Shown here: one piece after another, positions 20,477 to 32,300 of the stretch
Numbering within the stretch: the stretch's first letter is position 1
Layout of the letters: the number at the start of each line of letters is the position of its first letter
Assembly: GCA_023101725.1 (NCBI GenBank)
Contig: JALJCO010001134.1
Location: 310,001-374,000 of the forward strand
Direction: 5' to 3'
Length of the DNA stretch: 64,000 nucleotides
Origin: Atherinomorus stipes
Taxonomy: Eukaryota; Chordata; Actinopteri; Atheriniformes; Atherinidae
Position numbers and translations under genes: made by a program
The notes under the pieces: generated by a model
What the model saw: the letters and a program-made list of their open reading frames with translations, nothing else
What the model was told of the DNA's origin: nothing
The model's database searches: none

Positions 20477-22887
20477 AGGAATAGTTTGACATTTTCTGTT
20501 GTCTTGAAGTGACAGAAATTGTCCAGTGAATGAGTAGGAGAACATTTTTCAGCTTTGTGTTGTCTGCGATATCAGGCATAACATCTTGGTTCATAAACGT
20601 GGTTGAATGAAAGTTTTTTCATACTGTAAAAGGAAAATGTCAAATGACTCAGTTTGTTTGTTGCTTCATGTGACTGGATTTACATTTGTACACAGCGTAT
20701 AATTATGTTTTGAATATTTCTGAGGATAAATCCTGATAATGAACTGTGATGAAATCTGAGTTTGATCCATTTTGTTGAAGAATTTTAAATGTGATTTTTA
20801 TAGTCATAATAAAGCTGTTAAAATCCTTATAAAGACACATATTCATGTTAATGCAGAGCAAAAATAAACCCATCAAATCGTTTTTTAGACCAAACCAGGC
20901 TGTATAGTGAAGATCATCATTGTTAGTCCACCTCGTCGTCCAGATGAACGCTTCACTGGTTTGGCTGACGGTAACGGGTGTGGCAGCCTGGCCGCCTCGC
21001 GTCCCAGCTGTCACCCCCCTGACCCACTGATGAGGGTGGGGCGTCACCACCAGGCTGCACAATAAAGACAAGTTCAACAAAAGAAGATGGAGAAAAGGAC
21101 GCAGGTGGGATCCACGTAGAGCATAATATCACCGAGTGCACTTGAGATTTGAGATGGCTTATTAATGAAGTTTTTGTTAGACAAAGAGAATAAAACCAGA
21201 CCAGCATCTTACTGGGACGTTCTCAAGCAGAGAAAATGTTTAACCAAAAGAACAACATCTAACACAACTTCATCAAATATTCATGCCACTAATGGAGCAG
21301 AATTATTTATTTATCCTTCCATTATAACCATTCATTATCACTTAATTATTATTTATGACTTTAAATCACAATGAAATGATGTTTCGCAGGCTTTCGTAAC
21401 AAAAAACATGTTTTTGATATTTAAAATACTTCCATTAATAAAACCACTGGAGGTTTAAGCAGCACTGAGTGAAGTTTCTACAGCTTGACTTGAGATGTTA
21501 GCAAGCAATAACCTGAACGATTACGTCTGATTTGATGTGTAAATTTCTGTTTGAAAAGTGGAGGATCTGTCACCCTTAAGTCTAAATGATTTAATTGTCT
21601 GTTGCACTCTTATCTGCACTGCTGCTGTCAGCAGTTAACTCATCAGAGTTGTCTTGAAAAGGTGCCTTTTCTCTGCAGTGACTTAAAACAGCCTCATTTT
21701 CTCCCCTTTGTCCTCCTCATCCTCCTCTGCTGCTTCAGCAGCTGTTATGCAAGAAAAAAAGGAAAAAGAGAAAGAGAAAAGGGAGGACAAGACTGACTGA
21801 TTTAAAAGGGGGAGAAAAAACCAGGACTGATGAGGATCTGGTCAGGAGCAAAGAAAAACCAGTGATCATTGGGAGGGAGCAATCAAGGTTCAAAATGGGA
21901 CCAGAGACCTGAACATTAATAAAAGCTGAACTGAAAACCAAAAACCAAACTGAGGAAATAAAACTAGAAACAGAAAACTAACTAGATCCGGAACAAAAAC
22001 AGAACTAAATCCCACAGATCATGTTCCACATTGGTTCACCCCTGTTTCAATTCATCTATGAAATGTCCTTTTCTTTTTCAAAGGAGACAAACTTTGTCAT
22101 TACAGTGCATGTAAATATAATTTAGTCACTACAGTGAGTGGCAGATTAAGCATGAGTGTTTATGTCCACTGAAGTGTTTTATAAATACACCGTCTTCACC
22201 AATGAATATACGTGAAAACAGTTTTTAAGCTGGCTAAGATGACTTTTATTGTCCTGCGAGGGGAAATTTGTCTTGGGCAAAATAGATACAGCTGCATAAC
22301 ATAAAATAACAGATCATAGGAAAAACACCAATACAACAACAACAACAAAAAAATCAATAAATAAGAGAAATAAAACTATTAAAAAAAAAGCCAAGCTCTG
22401 GTCCAACACTATGCATAACATAAAGTGTGATGCAAAAAGGGCAAAACAAGAACCAATATCCTCCAATAGACATGAGCGGTCAGTGCAATACATTCTATAA
22501 CAGACAACTGTAATTCTAAATGCTTATATTGTTTTAGGTAAATCTGAGGCTGTATCTTCAGGGGTTGGAGGGCTTGTTTAAGTTTAACAACTCAAAACAA
22601 CATGTATGGATAAACAATTTTATTCTTATTTAAAGGACAACTGATTTTTGGCTAATTTTTCTCAGAGGCACCCTCTAACATCAGCGAATTCAGTCGTGTT
22701 GATATCCAGTTGCTAGCATGTGATGCTGTTCATAGAGTGAAACCCAGCTGTAACATGATGTTCCAGGCTGGAAAAAAAGTTGCAACGTATAGTTTCTCAG
22801 TCTCAGGATGTTGCTAAGCAACGACTCCTCCAGAAATGTACATAATAAATGTCACTGTGCCATCAAAATGTGTCAGAAACACATATT
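20477..22887. other. Intergenic, mostly unassigned
   Basis: About 20474-20580 (TTAAAGGAATAGTTTGAC...) begins like another TTAA-type fish repeat. About 22230-22510 resembles an antisense LINE/SINE tail (TTTTATTGTCCTGCGAGGGG and a following A-rich part). About 21735-21830 is AG-rich. No gene is supported. Confidence 0.45.
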
Positions 22888-23416
22888 CTGAAAGGTACAA
22901 TATGTAAGAATTACTGCCATCTAGTGGTAAAGACGGGTATTTGAAATAAATTATGTTATATGACTTCATATACCAAGCACTGTTGTGAATGTATGGTGGC
23001 CGTTAGTGGCCAAAATTCTCCCAGACATAAAAATGTTTTAATCTGTGAGTAGATCCAGTGGTCTCCGGTGTAACTATGACTATTTTTCTATGTCTTTTAA
23101 GGCATTACTGATCCCAAACAGTGCTTTAACTCCCATCAAACAAAGCTGGTAGAGTTCAGAGGGTTCTCACTTCACACACATTGTTTTGTCCATTCAGGGA
23201 CACCGTAGTAAAAATGGTGGAATACCTATGGCAGCCTCCATATATGCCCCCCCCCCCAGCAAGTAAATATAAATGACTCATTCTAAGAAAATAAACACAT
23301 AACAGCTATTCTAGTGCAGCTATTACACATCAATAGAAACACAGTTTTGAATTATATATCACATTTTTCTGCCACTGACCTTTGATTTTTTTTTTTTTAA
23401 CATACTGTACCTTTAA
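22888..23416. mobile_element. TTAA-type MITE, intact relative of the 19119-20476 copy
   Basis: The ends are AAAGGTACAATATGTAAG on the left and AACATACTGTACCTTTAA on the right. The left TTAA is mutated. It contains the uninterrupted site GTCTTTTAAGGC (23094-23105), where the relative at 19119-20476 carries an insertion. It includes a C10 run near 23248. Confidence 0.75.
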
Positions 23417-24160
23417 AGGTACAGTATGGGCCAGAAAAGGTCCAGAAAGAGACACATTTCTGCTTTAAACAGCAGCCAACACCTGACAGTACAGTTTGTG
23501 TAAAGCCAATGTTTACAACTATTTAATAATTACATCATTCAAGAAATGTTTTCCCGTCAATATATTTTCTTTCGTAAAAATAGATTCTTACCAATTTTAC
23601 AACTTAGAATAACATAAATGTGTCCATATTTAAAATGTCTCAAAAGGATTCAAATAAGATTAAATTGTTGAAAATCCAGTGGATTATTGTTTAATTAATT
23701 AGTAAATAGCAATGTAATTTGTCTTCAGAGAGTAACGCTGCAGTAATCTGTCCCAATTCCACTGGAGAGATTGAAGTAATCTCCTACATGACCAGCAGGG
23801 GGCGATGTAACACTATAACATCAGTCTCTTCTGGCCGGGTTTTGTCTTCTGATTAAAGCTTCATATTCACCAAACAAACAGCAAAGTGGCGACTGATTTG
23901 CAGAAAAACTGCGAGCAAATGCACCAGCTTACTCTTAAATTCTTGTGACAGGGACTTATAATTACGTGACAGTGGGTTGGGCCAAAATATATGTAAATAT
24001 ATATTTACTGTGGCGTAATTAGTAGTTTCTAAATACAGGCTGTCTGAAACAGTCATGAGGATAAAGCTGAAATTCAGGGAGCGCCAGACAAAAGACAAGA
24101 AAGGCGAGAGACGGTAGAGAGAGGTAGACAAAGAAGGGAGAGAGAGAGAGAGAGAGAGGG
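23417..24160. other. Intergenic, upstream of the CpG-rich promoter
   Basis: No gene seen. A short dinucleotide GA run lies at 24137-24159 just before the CpG-rich segment. Confidence 0.45.
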
Positions 24161-24167
24161 AGGGACG

Positions 24168-24480
24168 TTGTCATCACGTACAGCCGCGCAGAGGAGGGGG
24201 AGGGCGGGGGTGTTGAGCCGGTGTCTCCTCTCTGCTGCAGCGGCCATGCTGCTGTCCGCCGCCTGTCTCAGTGCATCCCGGTCCTCTGCAGGTGTAGCCT
24301 GCCTCCGCTGCATCCCTCCTACCCGGGTTAGCGGACCGGCCTGGACCGGGTCGGCTCGGTCGTAGCGGTTCAGCCCGCCTGGATCCGCCCGGATCCACCG
24401 GAACAGACCGGAACGCGACACAGGAGGGGGGAAGAGGAGAAAGCCTCCTTAGCAACAAACCGGTTTCACGGCATTATTGG
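24168..24480 (+). promoter_or_regulatory. CpG island, probable dclk2 promoter and untranslated first exon
   Basis: This is the densest CpG cluster in the window (CAGCCGCGCAGAGG, GTCCGCCGCCTG, CCGGGTTAGCGGACCGG, CCGGAACGCGAC), with a GC-box-like GAGGGCGGGGG near 24205. It ends at a good donor, TTG|GTAGGT (exon end 24479). It lies 1.4 kb upstream of the dclk2 start codon on the same strand, so a non-coding first exon is the likely reading. The exact start site and the acceptor of the next exon (candidate GTTGTCAG at 24996-25003) are inferred. Confidence 0.6.
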
Positions 24481-25891
24481 TAGGTGCCTCCCTCTCTGTG
24501 TGCGCGTGTATGGGTGTGTGTGTGTGGGGGTGTGTGTGTGTGCGCCGCTGTCAGCACAGCTTAGCAGCGTCTGGGCGGATTGATGGATAAAGTCAATTCG
24601 TTTGTGAGATGAGGGGAGAGACAAACAGGTTTTATAATCGTGTCCTCTGCTGGCTCATGCTTTGCTCTTAGATACAGAAAAAAATCAAACCTCATTTGGT
24701 GGAAATTTTCCTCTCTGGAATTGCAGGAAAACCCAATTCCCCTCAAATTTAGTTGGAGTGTAAAACAGCCTCTTCTCATCAGACCTACAACAACTATATG
24801 GGGATAAAATATTAATAAAGCCTTTCTTATGCTGTATTCTTAAAACTGTACCATAATTGAATGCAATCGCATCCCAGTCACTTCAATGCTCCTCTGCAAT
24901 TGGGAAGGCTGACTGTACCAGTTGTGTCATTTGTGTCTCATGATGATGGGGGGGGTCTGTTTAGTCAGGAACCCATGAGATTGTTCTTTCTTCTTGTTGT
25001 CAGGGATGGCGGGATGCTGAGGACCCTGGAAGACCAAGTTGTGTCCTGAGTCAGAAACCTCAAGATGGCCCGGATATGTAGGAGTCGTTGAATCAGGTCT
25101 AAAGCTGGATTTAAGGGTTGACCTGCTTTCTTCTTGCCTTCAAAGCTAGACGACCGAGGGTTATGGTGGGGTAACTGAGACCCCACGAAGGTTACTGAGA
25201 GGGCATCAGATCAGCAAAACCAGGTGGCCGACATTTTTCTAGGCTGGATTTAATCTTAAAATAGGAACCCGTCCCCATAATTTCAGTATTCCTGTTACGT
25301 CCATATCTTCTATGCATTGGAAACAAAGTGTTTTAGAAATCTTTATAGTGTCCTACAATCTTAATCTGACAGATCACTGTGAATCTCTGGTTTCTTTTTT
25401 TAGAGTCCCAACCATCTCACTTTTGTTTGAAATTTAAGGACAGTACCTCTTGACTACGACGTAATCTGATACTAACATGGATTCTCATTGGATTGAACCA
25501 GAGATGCTTGGGCTGATTTTAATGGACGTTGACTAGTCCACTGTTCATCTTACAGGTGTTTCATGAGGTCAACTGGTTAATAAGTAAAAAGGAGTCTAAA
25601 GGAGTTGGATTACAACTGGATTTTTGATACGTACTAACGTTTGAGGACTTGAACCAGATTTACAAACTTGTAAATTCAATGTTTGCTTTGAATGGCAATA
25701 ACATTTTTTAATCTATAAAAACTATCTTCTGGTAGGTTTGTGAGGAATTGTTAAAGCTTATATCTGATATTTCTTGAACACACTCTGCTCTTGAACTGGA
25801 TCTCTATATCGTCAGGATTAGACCGTTTTCTGCTTTTGGAATATGAATCTTTTTCTGGGACTCTGCTAGACTCTCTGGACCGTCAGCCACC
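24481..25891 (+). other. Probable dclk2 5' UTR and first intron
   Basis: No coding exon. Possible acceptors are at 25003, 25403 and 25555, and none can be chosen from sequence alone. The start codon context at its end is GCCACCATGT, a strong Kozak match. Confidence 0.4.
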
Positions 25892-26321
25892 ATGTCTTTG
25901 AGTAAGACCCTTGAGTTGGAGCATTTTGACGAACGGGACAGGGTTCGCCGGGGACGCTCCACCCGGGCTAAGAGAGATGACTCCACCGGCAGTGGTGGAG
26001 CGTCCGGCCCTAGTTCCAGGGGCAGCAGCCTGGTTCCCAGTCCTGCTCACAGTGCCAACTGTAGCTACTACCGTACCCGCACCCTGCAGGCCCTCACCTC
26101 GGAGAAACGAGCCAAAAAGGTCCGGTTTTACCGCAATGGGGATCGGTACTTCAAAGGGCTGGTGTATGCTGTTTCCAGTGACCGGTTCCGGTCCTACGAT
26201 GCCCTGCTGATGGAGCTCACGCGCTCACTGGCGGATAACCTGCATCTACCCCAAGGAGTCCGTACCATCTACACTATAGACGGCAGCAAGAAGATCACCA
26301 GCATGGACGAGCTAGTTGAAG
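25892..26321 (+). CDS. dclk2: dclk2 exon 1: N-terminus and DCX domain 1
   Basis: ATG in Kozak context GCCACCATG. The exon encodes 143 codons plus one base. It contains [31 protein letters not shown] and the DCX1 core [20 protein letters not shown] to [20 protein letters not shown]. The donor is GAAG|GTAAGA. Within DCX1 the RFYRNGD and TIYTIDG blocks are hallmark doublecortin repeats that contact tubulin. Confidence 0.96.
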
Positions 26322-29300
26322 GTAAGACTCCAGCTTCTTTTAGCTGAACTTTAGGCCGCACTAAGCTAGCTGTGTCCCAGTTTTTCTAGTTTTTATGTTA
26401 AGCTAAGTTAAGAACCTGCTAGCTGAACAGATGGGAGGATACTGGAGAGGTTACTGGATGATGTCACTGGAGGATCATTCACCAGCATATTTGAACTGCA
26501 CAGGACTTCTACATCTGTGGGATGTGAAAAGTGAGGCAGGACAATAGCAGGAAAAACAACTGTGGTTGAGTAAGTTGCATCCAGGGTCCCTGATTTCTGC
26601 ACCGCCTGCACTGGTTGCATCAACACCGCCTCTTGTAATGCACAGTGTTCATTTCAGACGGTGTACAGATCTCTTTTGAATTAAAATTAAACAGAAGCAG
26701 GATAAGGCAGCACTCATCATCATGCAAACATTTAACTAAAAGTTTCAGCCTAAAGCCTCATTTATTCTACTTTAATGAACATAAATGGATACGCCTGTGT
26801 CAGTTGCAAACGTCACCGTCGACATATGCAGGGTAGTTGGGTTGAACTTCCACCAGAGAGCAGCATATAGCTCAGAGTTTAGCTCTGAGTTCTGGCAGCA
26901 GTTTGGTTATCGTCAGGTAATGAACAGCGAAATCGTGACAGTTCCCATAAAGAAAATGTAAAAATGGCAGCGCAGCAGACAGCGGTTGTCTGTTTCTGGT
27001 TGGGCGATATATCGATACAAAAAAAATATATCGATATATCTTCAAATGAGAGATGGAATTGGACCATATCACATGTATCAAAATACATTCAATGTTTGAG
27101 GTTTGTTTTGTCTTTATATATAAATGCTGCCCTTACTAAGGTTTGTCATTTAATTTTTTTGTAATGTTCCTTATTTGCATATGTGAATTTGTTATACAGT
27201 TGGACAAGATTTACGTTTACATCTTGTTCTTTGAATAGCTGAGCACTATTTCATCCGGCTGGTTTATATAAAGCTACTTTTGACGTCATATTTGGCTTTG
27301 ACTGTGACTAAACATTTGCTCTCACTTTGCGATAAATATATTGGGATATATATCGCATATTGATATTCAGTCTAATATATATTGGGATATACAGTAGGTA
27401 CGGAAAGTATTCAGACCTCTTTAAACTTTTCACTCTTTGTTTCATTGCAGCCATTTGCTAAAATCAAGAAAGTTAATTTTACTTCTCATTAATGCTCACT
27501 CAGCACCCCATCTTGACAGAAAAAAACTGAAATGTAGAAATTTTTGCAAATTTATTAAAAAAGTAAAATGGAAGTATTTCATGGTCAGTATTCAGACCCT
27601 TTGCAGTGACACTCATATTTAACTCATATGCTGTCCATTTCTTCTGATCCTCCTTGAGATGGTTCTACTCCTTCTTTGGAGTCCGTTGTGTTTAATTAAA
27701 CTGATTGGACTTGATTAGGAAAGGCACACACCTGTCTATATAAGACCTCACAGCTTACAGTGCATGTCAGAGCAAATGAGAATCATGAGGTGGAAGGAAC
27801 TGTCCAAGGAGCTCAGAGACAGAATTGTGGTGAGACACAGATCTGGACAAGGTTACAAAAGAGTTTCTGCAGCACTAAAGGTTCCTAAGAGCACGGTGGC
27901 CTCCATAGTCCTTACATGGAAGAAGTTTGGGACGACCAGAACTCTTCCTAGACCCGGCCGTCCAGCCAAACTGAAAAATCGTGGGAGAAGAGCCTTGGTG
28001 AGAGTAAAGAAGAAGCCAAAGATCACTGTGGCTGAGCTCCAGAGATGCAGTAGGGAGATGGAGAAAGTTCCACAAAGTCAGTATCACTGCAGCCTCCACC
28101 AGTCGGGGCTTTATGGCAGAGTGGCCTGATGGAAGCCTCTCCTCAGTGCAGACATATGAAAGCCCGCATAGAGTTTGCCAAAAAACACATGAAGGACTCC
28201 CAGACTGTGAGAAATAAGATTCTCTGGTCTGATGAGACCAAGATTTAACTTTTTGGAGTTAATTCTAAGCGGTATGTGTGGAGAAAACCAGGCACTGCTC
28301 ATCACCTGCCCAATACCATCCCAACAGTGAAACATGGTGGTGGCAGCATCATGCTATGGGGGTGTTTTTTCAGCTGCAGGGACAGCACGACTGGTTGCAA
28401 TTGAAGGAAAGATGAATGCAGCCAAGAACGGATCCTTGAAGACAACCTCTTCCAGAGTCTCAGGACCTCAGACTGGACCGAAGGTTCACCTTCCAACAAG
28501 ACAATGACCCTCACACACAGCTGAAATAACAAAGGAGTGGATCAGAACAATCTGGACCATTCTTGACTGGCCCAACCAGAGCTCTGACTTAAACCCTTCT
28601 AAGCATCTCTGGAGAGACCTGAAAATGGCTGTAAACCACCGTTCACCATCCAACCTGACAGAACCAGAGAGGATCTGCAAGGAAGAATGCAGAAGATCCC
28701 AAATCCAGGTGTGGAACACTTGTTGCATCATTTCCAAGTAAAACTCATGGCTGTACGACCTCAAAAGATGCTTCTACTCAGTACTGAGCAAAGGGTCTGA
28801 ATACTTATACCATGTGATATTTCAGTTTTCTTTTTGAATAAATTTGCAAAAATTTGAGTGTGCATTAATGAGAAATAAAATCAACTTTTTTGATTTTGGC
28901 AAATGGCTGCAATAAAACAAAAAGCGAAAAGTTTAAAGGGGTCTGAATACTTTCGGTACCCACTGCATATCACATATCAATATTTTGTCTAAATATACAG
29001 CCATGGAAAAAATAAGAGAACACCCTTTTTTCTCATATTTCTTGGTCATTTTAATGCCTGGTACTACTATAAGTACATTTGTCTGGACAAATATAATAAC
29101 AACAAAAATAGTTCATAAGAGTTTAATTTAAGAACGGGTATGTAGCCATTTTCCATGCTTTTCTTGATACGTGATTTTGTTTATTAAGGTCTTACATCAA
29201 TAGCTATGGCATTGTACTGCCAAAAATGGTGCTTTTAGGTCAGTCTATATTTTCTTTTCTGTCTCTTTTAGTCACATGATTCTCACCACCGTTGGTACTC

Positions 29301-32300
29301 GATTGCATAGCCATTATTTTTGATGACAAGGGTGGTCTCTTAATTTTTTCCATTGCTGTATATTGGAATATATATCGCATATCGATAGTCAGTCTAAATA
29401 CAGTATCAGGACAGGACTTTTGGACTTTTGGACAGACAGAGGGGACCGTCTGTATACGTTTAGGTCTGAAACTGATTATTTGACTTTCCTGATCATTCGC
29501 TGTCTGCAACCATAACCTGAATCATTTCAGATCTTTTAATAGAAAGTAATTGAGTGGCCAGATTAGCATTAGTATAAAGATTTTTCCATCCACGGAAAAC
29601 CAGCTATGCAACATTATTTTGGCATTTTTTGGGAAAGCAGGTTTTATTTTCCTTTGTTGCTGGTCAAATCTCTGCTTTGTCCTCACAAACATTCCCTCAG
29701 CAGCTGTCCAGACCGACACTCATGTCAAGTCAATCGATCGTTTCCGTTTAAAAAGTGCTCGCTGTCTCTTCTTTCTCTCCTCTTTGCTTTTGTTACGCAA
29801 ACACACTTGAATTATTTATTTCTGTGTACATCAAAAGCAGAATAAGAATCGTATAATCAATATGTTAACTCTTAAGGAAGCTCCATTGTTCCTACTTTCT
29901 GGTACTGGTTTGTATAAAAGTCTCAACATTCCCAGGTTAAACATTTCCCACCACTATTGAGGCACATTTCATCGGTAATCTCTCTGGTTTATAGTTTAAA
30001 TGTTGCCTTCATGTCATGTGCTGCTTCCAGGATCCTTCATGTACAGGAGATGTTTGACAAATGGCTCAATGATTTTCCGCATCCAAATTTAAGTGAATTG
30101 AATAAGTTTTGGGTGATTTAGCAGCGTCTCTGATGCCTGGGCCGCTTGCTCATCCTTTCCTTGCCTGAGGTGATGCAGAGCAACATCACTTCTTCATCAA
30201 TATTGATGTATGACTGGTTGCGATGTCCACTAATGAGCTTTAGAGGCAGGAAGCTGTTCAGCCGGAGATGCGCTAAAAGACAGATGCATCGCTTTCAAGC
30301 ACTTAACACACAGAGCGGAGCATGACCGATCTAATCTGAGGGGCCAAAGAGGGAAACTTGTAATTTATTAAAACCGTACAGTCAAGATGCAGCAAGGGGA
30401 AAACATGGAGGCGTACATGAGTGAACTTTCCATCACCGCTAAATGCCACCGAGGTTAGATGAATGATAAACATGCTGCTGAGTGTTAAACGTGTCTAATT
30501 AGAGGCGAGTGGTGAGTGTAGGTGCAGATTTTTACCAGAAAACACGTAAAGTCAACCAGGAGGATGAACAGTGAAGTTTCAGAGCCGAGCTTCAGCAACT
30601 TGTTTTAAAACAGGTGCAGTTTTCTTTGTTTTTTAGGCCTGTGTGTGTGCGCGATCCTTTCATGCCACTATGACGTAGATTGTTCTCAGCTTTTTGCTCC
30701 CTGTTGATGTTCCTGCAGGTGATTGTCAGCTTTGCTTTCCAGCAGCACTGGAATGTTCTCTGTGCTTCTGTGCGGGGGCAGCAGTCGCCTGTTTCGGTGT
30801 ATCTTTGTCTTTTCTTTTTACTTTATCTTCAAATTTTTATCCTTCCTTTTCTGAATCGTCTCTCTCCTCTTATCAAGTCCACTATTATAATGTAAAGCAC
30901 AGTCAGGAAGGATTTAAAAACAAAATATCAAACGATAAAATTAATAGATAGAATAATAAAATAATAAAATAATAAAAGGAGCCTTTTATTCATAAAGCTT
31001 CCCTCCGCAAAGCAAATCTGTTTTCAACAAAGCAGCCAGAGCTTCTTTGCAAAATGGAAATAAATGGTTGGAGTTGAAGAGGGTAATTAACTATGTATCC
31101 ATTTTATTGTAATTTCTTGTTCATTTTGTGAAGTTTTACTTTTCTTTTTTCCTTGTAACAGTTGCTCCTTCCCAACAATCTGGTGTTTTAGCATCTGCAT
31201 GCCTTATTTCCTGTGTTTTACACTCAGTAAACTACTTAACTGTATCTTTTAGGGGTGCTGGTGTGGTATCCCCAAAGGTACAGCTATTATAAGTACCTGC
31301 TGTTGGGGGTATATGTCTTTGCGTTTTGTACCCTACAAAGAGCAGAATTGTTAAATTAGGGCGCAAGACGGCCCCCAGAAGTGCAATACTGGTCTTTATA
31401 AGGTACAAACTGCAAAAGTACAAATAAGTACACACTGTTGAGGGTAACACAGTGGTAGCTTTGACAGTACCATCACAGTGACAATTATACACCAAGAGTA
31501 TGATTAGGTGCTTTATTTTCTGAGCATGTAACATGTCTAGATTATGTTTTATTTTTATTCATGCCTCTTTAAAGGTACACTGTGTAACCTTTGACCCAAA
31601 TCTCAGCTTAATGTAAGTAATAATAGATGATTTCTGGGGTTAATATACAGCATTTGATGCATGTCAGCGCTCTGAGGGGGCTTCCCTCTTTAAAAAAATG
31701 ACATTGTAACTTTGCAGGAGCGGATCCGTCTCTCTTGGATCATGTGGCCTGGAGCGCTTCGCTTTATGACTTGATGATTTCACTATTAGCTGATCAAAGT
31801 GGTCGGCAAACACGATTCCAAAACACGGATACAGACTTTTAATTTTGTTGCAGTTGTGTGGTCTGTGGGAAGTTACAGGTTTAGGGCCCCTAGTAGCCAA
31901 AAGTTACACAGTGTCCCTTTAACACACTTTTATTTATTGAGATGTCAAAAGCAACAGTGTGGATGGCGTTCCTATAATCTGTTAACTTGGAGCAGGTGGT
32001 AATATTGTTATTTCTACCCCATCCTGCCATCTTACATTTGGATCACATAACGTTTTGAAACAGTTTTTAAATAGAATATTTATTACCTGCGTTTTCATGA
32101 AATCGTTAGCTGCCACGTGAGCCACAAATTAACTCTTGCAAGCCGTGCGAGGCATGTGAACCACAATGATAGATGAAAAACCGTCTCCTGCAGAAGAAAA
32201 CTAGGTTTTGGGTAAAGAAATGTTTTTCTTTAGATTTTTAAACCTCTAATCTGCTAAAGTTCAGTTACTTTTATTAAACTTATATCCAACCAGGTATTAA

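Larger units (their letters stand above)
26985..29405. repeat. ATATCGATAT-rich host repeat holding two Tc1-type insertions
   Basis: The flanks (26999-27390 and 29359-29405) carry repeated words such as TGGGCGATATATCGATAC, GGGATATATATCGCATATTG and TATATATCGCATATCGATAG. This is the style of fish hAT/Angel-type MITEs. The Tc1 element and the Tc1 MITE lie within this unit. Confidence 0.45.

Noticed and set aside
24074..24458. ORFs across the CpG island
   Set aside because: Open frames are expected in CG-rich DNA; no domain or splice support, and the region fits a promoter and untranslated exon.
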